Shown: positions 31,421-40,041 of the stretch, piece by piece
Numbering within the stretch: position 1 is the stretch's first letter
Layout: each line of letters opens with the position of its first letter
NCBI GenBank assembly: GCA_963800975.1
Contig: CAWDDB010000008.1
Span: 496,001-560,000 of the forward strand
Reading direction: 5' to 3'
From: JALYGY01 sp963800975
GTDB lineage: Bacteria; Actinomycetota; Rubrobacteria; Rubrobacterales; Rubrobacteraceae
DNA: 64,000 nucleotides
The notes under the pieces: model-generated
Told to the model about the DNA's origin: nothing
Databases searched by the model: none
What the model saw: the letters and a program-made list of their open reading frames with translations, nothing else
Program-made: the position numbers and the translations under genes

Positions 31421-33883
31421 CTACCCCGGCATGAACCGGTGCAACTCTTCGGGGGGCATCGGCCTCGCGAAGTAGAACCCCTGCATGAAGTCGCAGCCCA
31501 TCTCCATGAGCAACTCCACCTGTTCCCGCGTCTCCACGCCTTCCGCGATCAACTCCATACCGAGGGTGTGCGCGAGCTCGACCACCAACCGCACTATCGC
31601 CGTATCCTCGACGTCGTATCCCAGACCGGCGACGAACGTGTGGTCGATCTTGAGGGCGTCGGCGGGAAGCCGTTTGAGATAGGACAGCGAAGAGTACCCT
31701 ATGCCGAAGTCGTCTATGACGATCCTGACGCCTGCCGCCCTCAGGCGGTCGAGCGACGCGGTGTTGCCCTCCAGGGCCTGCACATACATCGTCTCCGTGA
31801 CCTCGAGGCCGAGGCAATGCGCCTCCAGGCCACTCTCCTGCAACGCCACCTCCACCGTCCTGGTCAGTTCCGGACGGGCGAGCTCGGTGGCCGAAAGGTT
31901 GACGTTCACGACCAGTGGCGGCGTACGCCGGAACCCCTCTTGCCACGACGCGGCCTGGCGGCAAGCCTGCCTCAGCACCTGCTCGCCCATCGGCACCACG
32001 AGTCCGCTCTCCTCGGCCGTGGCAACGAACTCGGATGGGTTCAGCAGGCCCCGCTCCGGGTGGTTCCACCTCACCAGTGCCTCCATGCCCCACACGTTCC
32101 CGTCGTCGTGGCATTGCACGATCGGCTGGTAGTGGACGACGAACTCCTCCTTTTCGATGGCACGCCTCAGGTCGTTCTCGCGCTCCAGGCGTCTGTATGC
32201 CTGCGCGTGCATTGTGGGGTGGAACAGCTTGTGGGCCGCCCCTTCCCTCTTGGCGGCGTACATCGCGGTGTTGCCGTCCCTGAGAAGATCCTGCGGAGAG
32301 TTCGTGTCGGCGTCGCCGACGGCGACCCCCACGCTGGCCGCCACGTAAAGCTGCCGCCGGCGCACGTAGTAGGGTTCTCGCAACTGTTCGACGAGGCGCG
32401 CGGCGATCCTGGCCGCCTCCTGCGTGGTGGCGACCTCCTCGACAAGGATGACGAACTCGTCGCCGCCGAAGCGGGCGAGCGTGTCCTCGAGCCTCAGGCC
32501 TCGCCGCAGGCGCTCGGCCACCTTTATCAGGAGCTCGTCGCCGGCCTCGTGACCGAGGGATTCGTTGACGACCTTGAAGTCGTCGAGGTCCACGAAGTAC
32601 ACGGCCGCCTTGCTCGCGTGCCTCCTCTCGGTGCGCCCCAGGATCGTGCGCAGGCGATCCATGAGGAGGTTGCGGTTTGGCAAGCCGGTGAGAGAGTCGT
32701 GGAACGCCTGATGCCTTAATCTCTCTTCCAGGGCCTTGCGCTCGGTCACGTCGTAGACGGTACCTATCATCCGCGAGGGCGCGCCGTCGTCGGAACGCAC
32801 GACCTTGGCCCTGGACTGGACGATTCGCACATGCCCGTCCGGGCGTACCACCCGATGCTCGATATCGTAGGGCTGGTGCTCGTGGAAGGCCTGGTCTTGC
32901 GCCCGAACAACGACGTCCTCATCTTCCGGGTGCACCGCCTCCAGTAGCATCACCATGCTAGGCACGGAAACCTCCGGCTGCAGCCCGTAGATGCGGTAGA
33001 CCTCGTCCGACCAGGTGACGACATCCGTTCTCAGGTCCCATTCCCAGCTTCCCAGGTGGGCCATACGTTCCGCCTCGGCCAGCGTGTCCTGCCCTCGCCG
33101 CGAGGCCCGCTCGGCCTCCTTGCGTTCGCTTACGTCGACGAAGGACATGACGAAGCCGTCCCCCAGCTTGACGACCGTCAACCGGAGCCAAGCGCTTATG
33201 CCCTCGTGCTCGTAGTAGACCTCGCCCTCGAAGGGTCTTTCCGTCTCGACCACCCGCTCGAACGCCTCGAAGAGACCCTCCTCTTCCATGCCTGGCATCT
33301 CGGTCAGGAGCTTTTTGCCCAGTAGCTCGTCCTCGGGACACCCCACTATCTGCTCCGAGACGGGATTGGCCAGGACCCACTCGAAGTCCGCAATTGATCC
33401 GTCGGGGTCGCGTACGGCCACGAAGGCCATGACCCCGTCGAGGGAGCTTTGGAGCACCCCGGCGAGTAGCCGCTGGGAGCTTCGCAGCGCATCCTCGACT
33501 TCCCTGCGCTCCGTTACGTCCCGTCCGACGGATTGGTACTCGATGAGGTCTCCGTCGTCCCCAAAGATCGCCCTGTCCGTCCACTGCAGCCACCGCAAGT
33601 CGCCGCCCGGAGCAAAGACGGCGTGCTCCACGGTTCTGGCAGGAGCTTCCCGGCTCAGCTTGGAGGGGATCTCCTCGTACAACGCGTGGTCTTCCTGGGG
33701 GATGTGATCCAGGAAGGTCCGTCCTATCAGGTCTTCCGGCCCCGTGCCGAAATAGCGGCAGTACGCGGGGTTGACGAAGGTGAGGGTCAGGTCCGGCAGG
33801 TAGCGGCAGACGAGCTCTGTCTGCTCCTCTACTACGTCCCTGTAGCGCTCCACGTTTTGCCCGAAGGCTTCTCTGCTATCCAT
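31421..33883 (-). CDS. PAS-PAS-PAS-GGDEF-EAL cyclic-di-GMP signalling protein
   Basis: 820 residues, no membrane helix. Three PAS-type sensor domains at about 10-135 (ELVCRYLPDLTLTFVNPAYC), 140-255 and 280-390 (AHLGSWEWDLRTDVVTWSDE). GGDEF domain about 395-555 with an intact DTLARFGGDEFVIL site (near 471) and no obvious RxxD inhibitory site. EAL domain about 570-815 with MEALVRWNHP (near 600), NVNLSA, DDFGIGYSSLSYL and AEGVET metal/catalytic motifs. Both synthesis and breakdown of c-di-GMP appear possible; the PAS domains would set the balance in the cytoplasm. Single-gene unit; a perfect palindrome lies upstream at 34035. Confidence 0.92.
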   Translation of the reverse strand: MDSREAFGQNVERYRDVVEEQTELVCRYLPDLTLTFVNPAYCRYFGTGPEDLIGRTFLDHIPQEDHALYEEIPSKLSREAPARTVEHAVFAPGGDLRWLQWTDRAIFGDDGDLIEYQSVGRDVTERREVEDALRSSQRLLAGVLQSSLDGVMAFVAVRDPDGSIADFEWVLANPVSEQIVGCPEDELLGKKLLTEMPGMEEEGLFEAFERVVETERPFEGEVYYEHEGISAWLRLTVVKLGDGFVMSFVDVSERKEAERASRRGQDTLAEAERMAHLGSWEWDLRTDVVTWSDEVYRIYGLQPEVSVPSMVMLLEAVHPEDEDVVVRAQDQAFHEHQPYDIEHRVVRPDGHVRIVQSRAKVVRSDDGAPSRMIGTVYDVTERKALEERLRHQAFHDSLTGLPNRNLLMDRLRTILGRTERRHASKAAVYFVDLDDFKVVNESLGHEAGDELLIKVAERLRRGLRLEDTLARFGGDEFVILVEEVATTQEAARIAARLVEQLREPYYVRRRQLYVAASVGVAVGDADTNSPQDLLRDGNTAMYAAKREGAAHKLFHPTMHAQAYRRLERENDLRRAIEKEEFVVHYQPIVQCHDDGNVWGMEALVRWNHPERGLLNPSEFVATAEESGLVVPMGEQVLRQACRQAASWQEGFRRTPPLVVNVNLSATELARPELTRTVEVALQESGLEAHCLGLEVTETMYVQALEGNTASLDRLRAAGVRIVIDDFGIGYSSLSYLKRLPADALKIDHTFVAGLGYDVEDTAIVRLVVELAHTLGMELIAEGVETREQVELLMEMGCDFMQGFYFARPMPPEELHRFMPG

Positions 33884-34593
33884 GCGTTCGGCGGTGTGGA
33901 CCTTGTCACCCGCGTGCCCCTGCTTCGAGGCCCCGGAGGTATCACCCGTGGCAGGGGACGGCCATCTGGGCCTCCTGCTCGGGCGGGCTTTTGCGCGTCC
34001 TTACCCGCTAATCCCCCGTTCCTGGGCGACAAGTTGGCATAAGTATGCCATAAAGTCTTGTTTGGAACCCTGGCGGGCGAAAGCCCTCGCACCTTGGTTC
34101 TTGTGAAAGCGAACACAAAATCCGAGTATTTGACGTTGCTATGTTGTGGTTGGTCCGTGGGAGCATCCCTGTTCTCTGTGGACCGCCATGCTTCGGGGTG
34201 TTGGTGGCGCCCCGAAGCCTGCCGCGTTCCACTTTTTCGCCTTCGGGCCCAGGCCCATCTAACCTGACGCCAATTCGGTGCAGTTCTCCACCCCTTTCGG
34301 CAGCGGGCCGCTCTCACCACGAGATTCCCGTGGCCTTTCGTCCCCGCCTCACGGCCGGTATGCCATTTTCGAGGAATCCCGCTTCCTCGGTCGATCTGCA
34401 CGGATGCTATGCGCATCGCAGGATCGAGAAATACATCCTTGACGCACACAGAACCAAACCGTGCGCCCACTGCGGACCGCGAGAGCGACAGGAACGGTTG
34501 TCTTCGTGCGAGGACAAGCAACAGTTCTGGGAGGAGGAGTGATCCGAGCGTCCCTGTGCAACGTTTAGCGTCAGAGAAGGGAAGGAGCGACAA
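33884..34593. other. Long intergenic region, no convincing gene
   Basis: About 700 bp. The open frames here are rich in Arg/Pro/Ser and show no motifs. The segment contains the palindrome at 34035-34050, a GGGC-GAAA-GCCC tetraloop hairpin near 34074-34085 and a small gene start at its right end. It should hold the promoter of the GGDEF/EAL gene (minus strand). Confidence 0.5.
34035..34050. promoter_or_regulatory. Operator-like palindrome upstream of the GGDEF/EAL gene
   Basis: TGGCATA-AG-TATGCCA, perfect 7-bp arms with a 2-bp centre, about 150 bp upstream of the GGDEF/EAL start codon. Plausible binding site for a dimeric repressor; the regulator is not identifiable. Confidence 0.5.
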
Positions 34594-34812
34594 GTAACCA
34601 ATCTACCAGACGGGTACACCCTGGACCTGGCAAGCGACCCCGACGCGCCGGTGCTAAGGCGCAGAGACGGCGTCGAGATCGCACGGTTCAGCGCGGGAGG
34701 CATGACGCCGCAGGCGGTCGAGGAAGCGGCCTGGCAGGATCTCCTGCTCGGGAGCAGGCAGCAGTCAGACCTGCACCCGCTACGGGAGCCCGGGCGAGAC
34801 CGAAGCAGCTAA
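34594..34812 (+). CDS. Small conserved-looking protein, start codon unclear
   Basis: Reading from 34594 gives 72 residues: NLPDGYTLDLASDPDAPVL, RRRDGVEIARFSAGGMTP, QAVEEAAWQDLLLG. The pattern (a GY.L..D.D..VL.R.DG...A.FSA.G.T...) matches short hypothetical proteins I recall from actinobacteria. GGAAGGAG ends 6 bp before position 34594, where the codon is GTA rather than GTG/ATG; no normal start exists in this frame after the stop at 34540. Either a non-canonical start or a single-base error is likely. Confidence 0.45.
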   Translation, partial: VTNLPDGYTLDLASDPDAPVLRRRDGVEIARFSAGGMTPQAVEEAAWQDLLLGSRQQSDLHPLREPGRDRSS

Positions 34813-34865
34813 CCGAGCGTTTCCAGGTGGAGTTCCGGGCGTTGAGTCGTCCCAGGGTTGGTCGG

Positions 34866-35750
34866 CTACTCTTCCTCGCGCCGCTGCTCGCGTAGGAAGC
34901 CTTCGAGCTCCCTGGCGAGATCGTCGCCCGAGGGCAGATCTGTTTCCTCACCACCGGCCTGGGCATCGTAACGGTCTTCGAGCATGCGCACGTAGGACGT
35001 CAGGTCGGAATCCTGGGAGACGGCGGCCGAGACCTGCTCCTGGTACGACTCGGCTCCGCGCACGAGGCCGGAGGTGTCCACGTCCATCTCCAGAAGCCCG
35101 GTGAGGCTCTCCAGCAGGGCGAGTGCGGCCGGGGCCGAGGGTATCGCGGGCAGGTAATGCGGGACGGGCGCCCAGAAGCTCACCGAGGGGAGCCCGCTCT
35201 CGGCGCACGCGCGGTGCAGAACGCCCGTTATCCCGGTCGGGCCCTCGTAGCGCGAGGCCGAAAGGCCAAGGTTCTCGACCAGGGCGGGGTCCTGGGAGTT
35301 CGCCGCGACCGCCACGGGTCGCGAGTGGGGCACGTCGGCGAGCAGGGCTCCCATCGTGACCACCAGCTCGACTTCGAGTTCCCTGGCGAGCTCGATCACC
35401 GCGGCCGAGAAAGCCTGCCAGCGGAAGCTCGGTTCGGGGCCGGAGATGAGCGCGGCGCCGCGGCCCCCCACGGCGTCCAGGCTACGCGCCGTAGCCAGAA
35501 GCTGGTTCTCCGGCCACTCCATCGTTCGCGCGACGCCTTCTAGGAGCTTGATCTGGGGCCTATTTGCCTGATAGTCGAAGAATTCCTCGGCGTCGAAAGC
35601 GCCGAACTTTTTGGCGTCCCAGCTCTCACTCAGCGTCGACAGGGCGACGCTCGCGGCCTCCGCCGCGTCGTTCCAGCCAGTGAAGCCCGCGATCAAGACC
35701 GGCCGCTCGAGTTCGGGCCGCCACTCCAGTGTTACGTACCTGTTGTCCAT
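34866..35750 (-). CDS. PAC2-family protein
   Basis: 294 residues. PAC2 landmarks: RPVLIAGFTGWNDAAEAAS near the N-terminus, FFDYQANRPQIKL, RGAALISGPEPSFRWQAFS, VVTMGALLADVPHSRPVAV, GPTGITGVLHRACAESGLPSVSFWAPVPHYL and a helical C-terminal tail (DDLARELEGFLREQ). PAC2 proteins are related to eukaryotic proteasome-assembly chaperones and are common in actinobacteria; their bacterial role is not settled. Single-gene unit. Confidence 0.87.
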   Translation of the reverse strand: MDNRYVTLEWRPELERPVLIAGFTGWNDAAEAASVALSTLSESWDAKKFGAFDAEEFFDYQANRPQIKLLEGVARTMEWPENQLLATARSLDAVGGRGAALISGPEPSFRWQAFSAAVIELARELEVELVVTMGALLADVPHSRPVAVAANSQDPALVENLGLSASRYEGPTGITGVLHRACAESGLPSVSFWAPVPHYLPAIPSAPAALALLESLTGLLEMDVDTSGLVRGAESYQEQVSAAVSQDSDLTSYVRMLEDRYDAQAGGEETDLPSGDDLARELEGFLREQRREEE

Positions 35751-35785
35751 GGGGTGAGCTTACCACGCTGCACCGCGGCACAACC

Positions 35786-36358
35786 TCAGGCGAAGGTCCG
35801 TTCGAGTGCAAGCGCCCGCTCGAGGCGCTCGAGGTACTCGCGCTCGGGGATCTCGACGGCCCCGAGGCTGGCGAGGTGGTCGTTCTGGATCTGGCAGTCG
35901 AGCAGCGTGTATCCCCGGTCGTTGAGGCGGTCGACGAGGTGCACGAGGCATATTTTCGAGGCGTCGCGCATTCGGCTGAACATGGACTCCCCCATGAACG
36001 CGCTGCCCAGGGCTATGCCGTAGAGACCACCCGCCAGCTCGCCGTCCCTGTACGCCTCGACGCTGTGTGCCTTCCCGAGCTCGTGAAATCGTACGAAGGA
36101 GCGGATGATCTCCTCCCCGATCCAGGTCTCTTCCCTGTCGGCGCATGCCCTGATGACCGCCTCGAAGTCGTGGTCGAAGCGGACCTCGTAGGTCCGCTTG
36201 CGGATAACCCTGGCGAGCGACCTGGATACGTGCAGGGCGTCTAGCTCGAGAACGGACCTGGGGTCGCAGCGGTAGAACCCCGTACGCCCATGCCCGTCAT
36301 CCATCGGGAAGGCGCCAGATCTGTAACATGCCTCGAGCACCTGAGGCGTTAGCCTCAT
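35786..36358 (-). CDS. aat: Leucyl/phenylalanyl-tRNA-protein transferase
   Basis: 190 residues: MRLTPQVLEACYRSGAFPM, the catalytic-core ETWIGEEIIRSFVRFHELGKAHSVEAYRDGELAGGLYGIALGSAFMGESMF read in pieces, and DCQIQNDHLASLGAVEI. Aat moves Leu or Phe from tRNA to proteins with N-terminal Arg/Lys, marking them for ClpS/ClpAP degradation. A -10-like TATTAT ends 6 bp before the ATG (minus strand, 36365-36370), so the message may be leaderless. The next gene upstream is on the same strand but ends about 90 bp away. Confidence 0.92.
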   Translation of the reverse strand: MRLTPQVLEACYRSGAFPMDDGHGRTGFYRCDPRSVLELDALHVSRSLARVIRKRTYEVRFDHDFEAVIRACADREETWIGEEIIRSFVRFHELGKAHSVEAYRDGELAGGLYGIALGSAFMGESMFSRMRDASKICLVHLVDRLNDRGYTLLDCQIQNDHLASLGAVEIPEREYLERLERALALERTFA

Positions 36359-36449
36359 GCCCGAATAATAGAGGCCAGAGGGCTAGCCGGCCCCCCTGGC
36401 TCTCGCAGGCGCGTGGCTCTCAAGGTTCTGCCCCGGGTTACGCCGTGCT

Positions 36450-37964
36450 TCAGTCGAATCCCAGGAGGTCGAGGACCTCCCCGGACCCTAGGGCCATCTT
36501 GGAAGCGATGCGTCCCTCCGCATCGACGAGCACCGCCGAAGGCGTGCCGTCCACCCCGTAGGCCTCGGAAACCTCGTATGAGTCGTCCTCCAGGACTATC
36601 GGAGCTCGAACGCCCATGGGCGCGTTCTCCTCGGCCGTGCCCTCCGAGACGACCAGTAACCTGGGATCCCCGGCCCGAGCGGTGCGCTCCCACTCCCTTA
36701 GGTCGGGCATCATCTCCTGGCAGTAGCCGCAGTCCGGGCTGCAGAAGAGCAAGAGCGTCTCCTCGCCCCTGAAATCTTCGAGCCCGACGAGCTTCCCCTC
36801 AAGATCGGGTAGCCTGAACTCCGGAGCCAGCTCGCCGACCCCAGGGCCATCTGTCTCCTCGTGGTCGTGCCCGTCTTGCCCCGCGCTGGGACTACCGGCC
36901 GTGGGCACACTGACTGGCTCCCCAACGGCCTGCGCGACCAGCGCCTCCACGCCGTCGGGCCCGCTCACCACGGGGCTCCCGATCGCACCCTCGGGGCTGA
37001 CCATGACCGCGCCGGGTGTGGCGTCCACCTCGTAGGCGTCGGCCACCTCCCAATCCTCCTGCAGCAGCACGTTCTCGACCCCGTGTTCGGAGGTCTCCGC
37101 GCTGTTCTCCTCGATGGTACCCCGGCCAACTATCGAGATCGTAAGCTCGTCCGCGTGCTCCCGCTGCCACCGCCCGATATCCGGCATCAGCTCCATGCAC
37201 GGTTCGCAGTTCGGGTCGGTAAAGAGGAGCGCGACCGGCTTGCCGCGGGCGCGCAGATCGTCGAGCGTAGTTTTCCCTCCCCGGATATCATCGAGCGTGA
37301 ACATCGGGGCAGGGGATCCGACCGGCAGCCCTCCCTCAGGATAGCCGCCGTTGGCGGAGGGCGCGGGCTCCACCCCGGCTTCGACAAACCCGGCCTCTAG
37401 CGCGTTCAGCCGCGCGAGCAGCCTGCCGTTCTGCTTGAGTAGTCCGATCAGGAACAACCATTGCGCGCCCACCAGCGCCAGCAGGATCACGCCCCCCATC
37501 AAGGCCACGGTCTGGAAGCCCGAGAGGTCCTCGATCCAGCCGAACACGCTCGGGCCCACCCTGCCACCTGCGCCTTGCCAGACCAGGAACGCCGCTACGA
37601 CGGCGAGCGCGCCGTTTCGGGCTAGCGTCGAGGGTCCAGCCGGGGCGGAGTGTAGTTGACCGAAGCAGTGGCAATCCGGCCTGCGGCCGCGTGCCAGGTT
37701 GACGCCGATGCCCGCGCAAAAGAGCAGCAAGAGCACGAGGGCACCAACGGCGCCGAGCAGGGCCGTGGACGCGGGGATAAGTGTTACCGCCACGGCAAGC
37801 TCCGCGAACGGCAACAGGACGCCGATCGGGGCCGCGATGGACGCGGGCACGCCGAAGCCGGCGACGGCCCTCCTGGACCCTTCGCGGTCGACTAGCTTGG
37901 CGATCCCCGCCACCGCGAACACGCCGGCTAGCAGCAACCTGGCCAACAGAAGGACTATCTCCAT
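36450..37964 (-). CDS. MauE/DoxX-like membrane domain fused to two thioredoxin-like domains
   Basis: 504 residues. Residues about 1-145 are a four-helix MauE/DoxX-type domain with a Cys pair in RRPDCHCFGQL. A fifth helix lies near 155-180. Two TlpA/peroxiredoxin-like thioredoxin domains follow: about 215-345 with active site NCEPC and cis-Pro motif DATPGAVMV, and about 375-500 with active site DCGYC and cis-Pro motif DGTPSAVLV. In methylamine dehydrogenase systems separate MauE and MauD proteins form disulfides in a Cys-rich subunit; here the parts are fused and the thioredoxin part is doubled. The domains would face outward. The next gene upstream on the same strand encodes a 12-Cys exported miniprotein, a possible substrate. 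Confidence 0.85.
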   Translation of the reverse strand: MEIVLLLARLLLAGVFAVAGIAKLVDREGSRRAVAGFGVPASIAAPIGVLLPFAELAVAVTLIPASTALLGAVGALVLLLLFCAGIGVNLARGRRPDCHCFGQLHSAPAGPSTLARNGALAVVAAFLVWQGAGGRVGPSVFGWIEDLSGFQTVALMGGVILLALVGAQWLFLIGLLKQNGRLLARLNALEAGFVEAGVEPAPSANGGYPEGGLPVGSPAPMFTLDDIRGGKTTLDDLRARGKPVALLFTDPNCEPCMELMPDIGRWQREHADELTISIVGRGTIEENSAETSEHGVENVLLQEDWEVADAYEVDATPGAVMVSPEGAIGSPVVSGPDGVEALVAQAVGEPVSVPTAGSPSAGQDGHDHEETDGPGVGELAPEFRLPDLEGKLVGLEDFRGEETLLLFCSPDCGYCQEMMPDLREWERTARAGDPRLLVVSEGTAEENAPMGVRAPIVLEDDSYEVSEAYGVDGTPSAVLVDAEGRIASKMALGSGEVLDLLGFD

Positions 37965-38086
37965 GGCGGATCTCCTAACTGCGTCATTGGGATCGGGTGG
38001 AAGTCGCAGCTTTTCATGAGCCTAATGGTATCCGGCCAGACCCCAACAGCCAAGTGCGATCAGAAGATACGGCGTATGGCAGCGCT

Positions 38087-38110
38087 GAGGGGGCGCCTGG
38101 GCGCCCCCTC
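38087..38110. terminator. GC-rich stem-loop between the Cys-rich gene and the MauE fusion
   Basis: Perfect 10-bp stem GAGGGGGCGC (38087-38096) with GCGCCCCCTC (38101-38110), loop CTGG. There is no strong T-run on the minus strand, the coding direction of both neighbours; the plus side continues CTTGGTTG. Terminator or mRNA-processing role is uncertain. Confidence 0.45.
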
Positions 38111-38202
38111 CTTGGTTGATACGCTACCGAGTCAAGGGAGTTAGGCGGGTCCCGAAGCTCGCCGCCGCTACTCACCTCACCGCGTGCGGATAGTCCGTAG
38201 CG

Positions 38203-38562
38203 TTAGTCGCAGTTTCCGTTGCTCTTGCACCTCTTGCCTCGACGGCAGCAGTTGCACCCTTGGCTGCCGCAACACGCCTTGCGGCGGCGGCGACCCTTGC
38301 CGCAACAGATGCTGCACCGGCGACCGTTGCCCGACGTGTTGCAGAAGTCTCCGCCCTGCTGGTTACAGCGACGCCTGCGACGTCCCAACGTCCCAACGTC
38401 GGCGTCGGCTTCATTCGCTCCCACCACGCCAAGCGCCGAGGCCACCAGGGCGGCGCCGGCGAGCTTCATGGCCCTGCCACGCGTGACCGTGCCGGTATTC
38501 AGCCCAGCGGCCAGGTCGTCGAAGGAGCTCGCGACCGTACCTTCACCTCTCTTCGTCAACAA
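38203..38562 (-). CDS. Exported cysteine-rich miniprotein (12 Cys)
   Basis: 119 residues from TTG 38562, chosen because GGAGG is 7 bp upstream; a neighbouring TTG is an alternative. The N-terminus FDDLAAGLNTGTVTRGRAMK followed by LAGAALVASALGVVGANEADA resembles the Tat-like leaders of actinobacterial Cys-rich proteins (usually SRRR/K before the hydrophobic stretch; here TRGRAMK, an imperfect twin-Arg). The mature part is very basic with 12 cysteines in a compact C-terminal domain (CSICCGKGRRRRKACC, CNCCRRGKRC). An even count allows six disulfides. Neighbour of a dual-thioredoxin MauE fusion. Could be a disulfide-rich antimicrobial-like, metal-binding or wall peptide; function unknown. Confidence 0.72.
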   Translation of the reverse strand: MLTKRGEGTVASSFDDLAAGLNTGTVTRGRAMKLAGAALVASALGVVGANEADADVGTLGRRRRRCNQQGGDFCNTSGNGRRCSICCGKGRRRRKACCGSQGCNCCRRGKRCKSNGNCD

Positions 38563-38713
38563 CGCAACGCCTCCTTTTCCCGAGCCGCCACTATGCAGCC
38601 ATGTGCGATGTAGCATATCGTTATCTATGTTTCCACGCAAGTACCAATCATCGCCTTCCCAGGGAGACCGGCCCCTAACCGAAACGTCCGTTGACGTTTG
38701 CCAGACGCGCGGC

Positions 38714-39670
38714 TCAGAACAGAGGCACCTTCTCGCCCACGACGCCGTCGTGCAGGTCGCGAACTGGGGATGACTCCGGTTCGTCAACGACCTTCACGCC
38801 GAGGCGCGCCAGTACCCTGAGCGCCGCGGGACGAAGCGCCCTGGGCGCGCCGTCGGAGATCTTGAGCGCCAGGCCCCAGCCGTTAGGGCTACCAGCGCCG
38901 AAGACGACCTCCGCCCCGCTCTTGCAGACCAGGTAACTGCCGCGCATTACGGCTGTGTCGAACCTGTCCGTACCCCCGACCATGTAGGGGTGCGCACGCA
39001 TCGCCTTCGTGACCCTGCTGGCCGCGCCGGCGAGGTCGTCGGGCAGGGCGCCGCTCGCGAGCCTGGCGAAGCCGGTAGCAAAGCTCGCAAGCGGCATGCC
39101 GAAGGTCGGCACGCCGCAGCCATCACCACCGAGCAGTATCTCGTCCGTATCCAGGCCGCACGTTCGGGCCATGATCTCAAGGATCCACAGCTGCAAGGGG
39201 TGGGTCGGACCGCGGTAGCCGCCGGTCGCCCATCCGCGGTGAACGCAAACCGCCAGCATGCCAGCGTGCTTACCGGAGCAATTGCCGTGGATCGGCAGTG
39301 GCTCCTCGCCCTCGCGCGCGAGCTCCGCGGCTGCCGGAGCATACATGGGCGGGAGCGCGCCGTTCTGGAGGTCGTCCTCGGAGAGGCCGGCCTTCTCCAG
39401 GATCGAGCGTACCGCCTTGAGGTGCGGTTCCTCCGCGTTGTGGGAGGCGCAGGCGACCGCGAGCTCCTCCCCCGTAAGGCCCAGCGCGTCGGCGGCGCCG
39501 GAGAGGATCAGCGGGAGGGCCTGAAAGGGCTTCGCCGAGGAGCGCGCGTAGACGTAACCTCGCGGGTCGCCCACTGCCTCTTCGACGTTGCCTTCCGGGT
39601 CGCAGACCACGAAGCGCCCCCGGTGCAGGCTCTCGACCAGAGCCCCGCGCCGCACGGCGACGAGCGGCAC
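38714..39670 (-). CDS. L-asparaginase II family protein
   Basis: 318 residues from GTG 39670. Family landmarks: VPLVAVRRGALVESLHRGRFVV, YARSSAKPFQALPLILSG, VACASHNAEEPHLKAVRSIL, IHGNCSGKHAGMLAVC, GGDGCGVPTFGMPL, and RAHPYMVGGTDRFDTAVM. This is the Rhizobium-type asparaginase II group, which hydrolyses asparagine to aspartate and ammonia and is unrelated to E. coli AnsA/B. A CTG at 39709 with GGGGAG five bases upstream, two bases after the preceding stop, is an attractive alternative start. Last gene of an amidohydrolase operon. Confidence 0.88.
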   Translation of the reverse strand: MPLVAVRRGALVESLHRGRFVVCDPEGNVEEAVGDPRGYVYARSSAKPFQALPLILSGAADALGLTGEELAVACASHNAEEPHLKAVRSILEKAGLSEDDLQNGALPPMYAPAAAELAREGEEPLPIHGNCSGKHAGMLAVCVHRGWATGGYRGPTHPLQLWILEIMARTCGLDTDEILLGGDGCGVPTFGMPLASFATGFARLASGALPDDLAGAASRVTKAMRAHPYMVGGTDRFDTAVMRGSYLVCKSGAEVVFGAGSPNGWGLALKISDGAPRALRPAALRVLARLGVKVVDEPESSPVRDLHDGVVGEKVPLF

Positions 39671-39711
39671 GTCGTCCGGGAGCCCGTAGGATCGCCCCTC
39701 GCGCTGCAGCT

Positions 39712-40041
39712 CTACTCCCCGGCGAGGACCACGATCCGGAGGTCCACCAGATCTTGCGCCACGCGCACGCGAGCCATGGCCGCCGGGAAATCGCCGCCAG
39801 CGTAGTACTCGCGCGCCTCCGAGACGAGCGCCCTGAGCCTGGCGAGCAGCGCTTCGTCCGCGCCGACTGGGCCCTCGCCCCTCACGCAGGCCTGCACCAT
39901 GCCGAGCGTAGCGAGCGCGCGCTGGCTTCCCGTCCACATCGAGATGGTCGCGATCTCGAGGTAACCGGTTACCCGAAGCAAGTGTCCGACCCTGAGGCTC
40001 GACGTGGCGCGCTCCTCCCGCACCCCGCTCACGGGAACCAC
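39712..40041 (-). CDS. Small helical protein of unknown function
   Basis: 109 residues, soluble, mostly helical (GVREERATSSLRVGHLLRVT, YLEIATISMWTGSQRALATL, AREYYAGGDFPAAMARVRVA). It overlaps the preceding amidohydrolase by 13 bases and ends just before the asparaginase start, so the three are probably co-translated. No family recognised; the paired helices could be TPR-like. Confidence 0.65.
   Translation of the reverse strand: MVPVSGVREERATSSLRVGHLLRVTGYLEIATISMWTGSQRALATLGMVQACVRGEGPVGADEALLARLRALVSEAREYYAGGDFPAAMARVRVAQDLVDLRIVVLAGE

Noticed and set aside
34072..34090. GGGC-GAAA-GCCC hairpin as part of a c-di-GMP riboswitch for the GGDEF/EAL gene
   Set aside because: The other conserved parts of GEMM-type riboswitches are not visible on either strand.
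34141..34542. A 133-codon plus-strand frame in the intergenic region
   Set aside because: Pro/Arg/Ser/Cys-rich with no motif, no SD, and no relation to neighbours.
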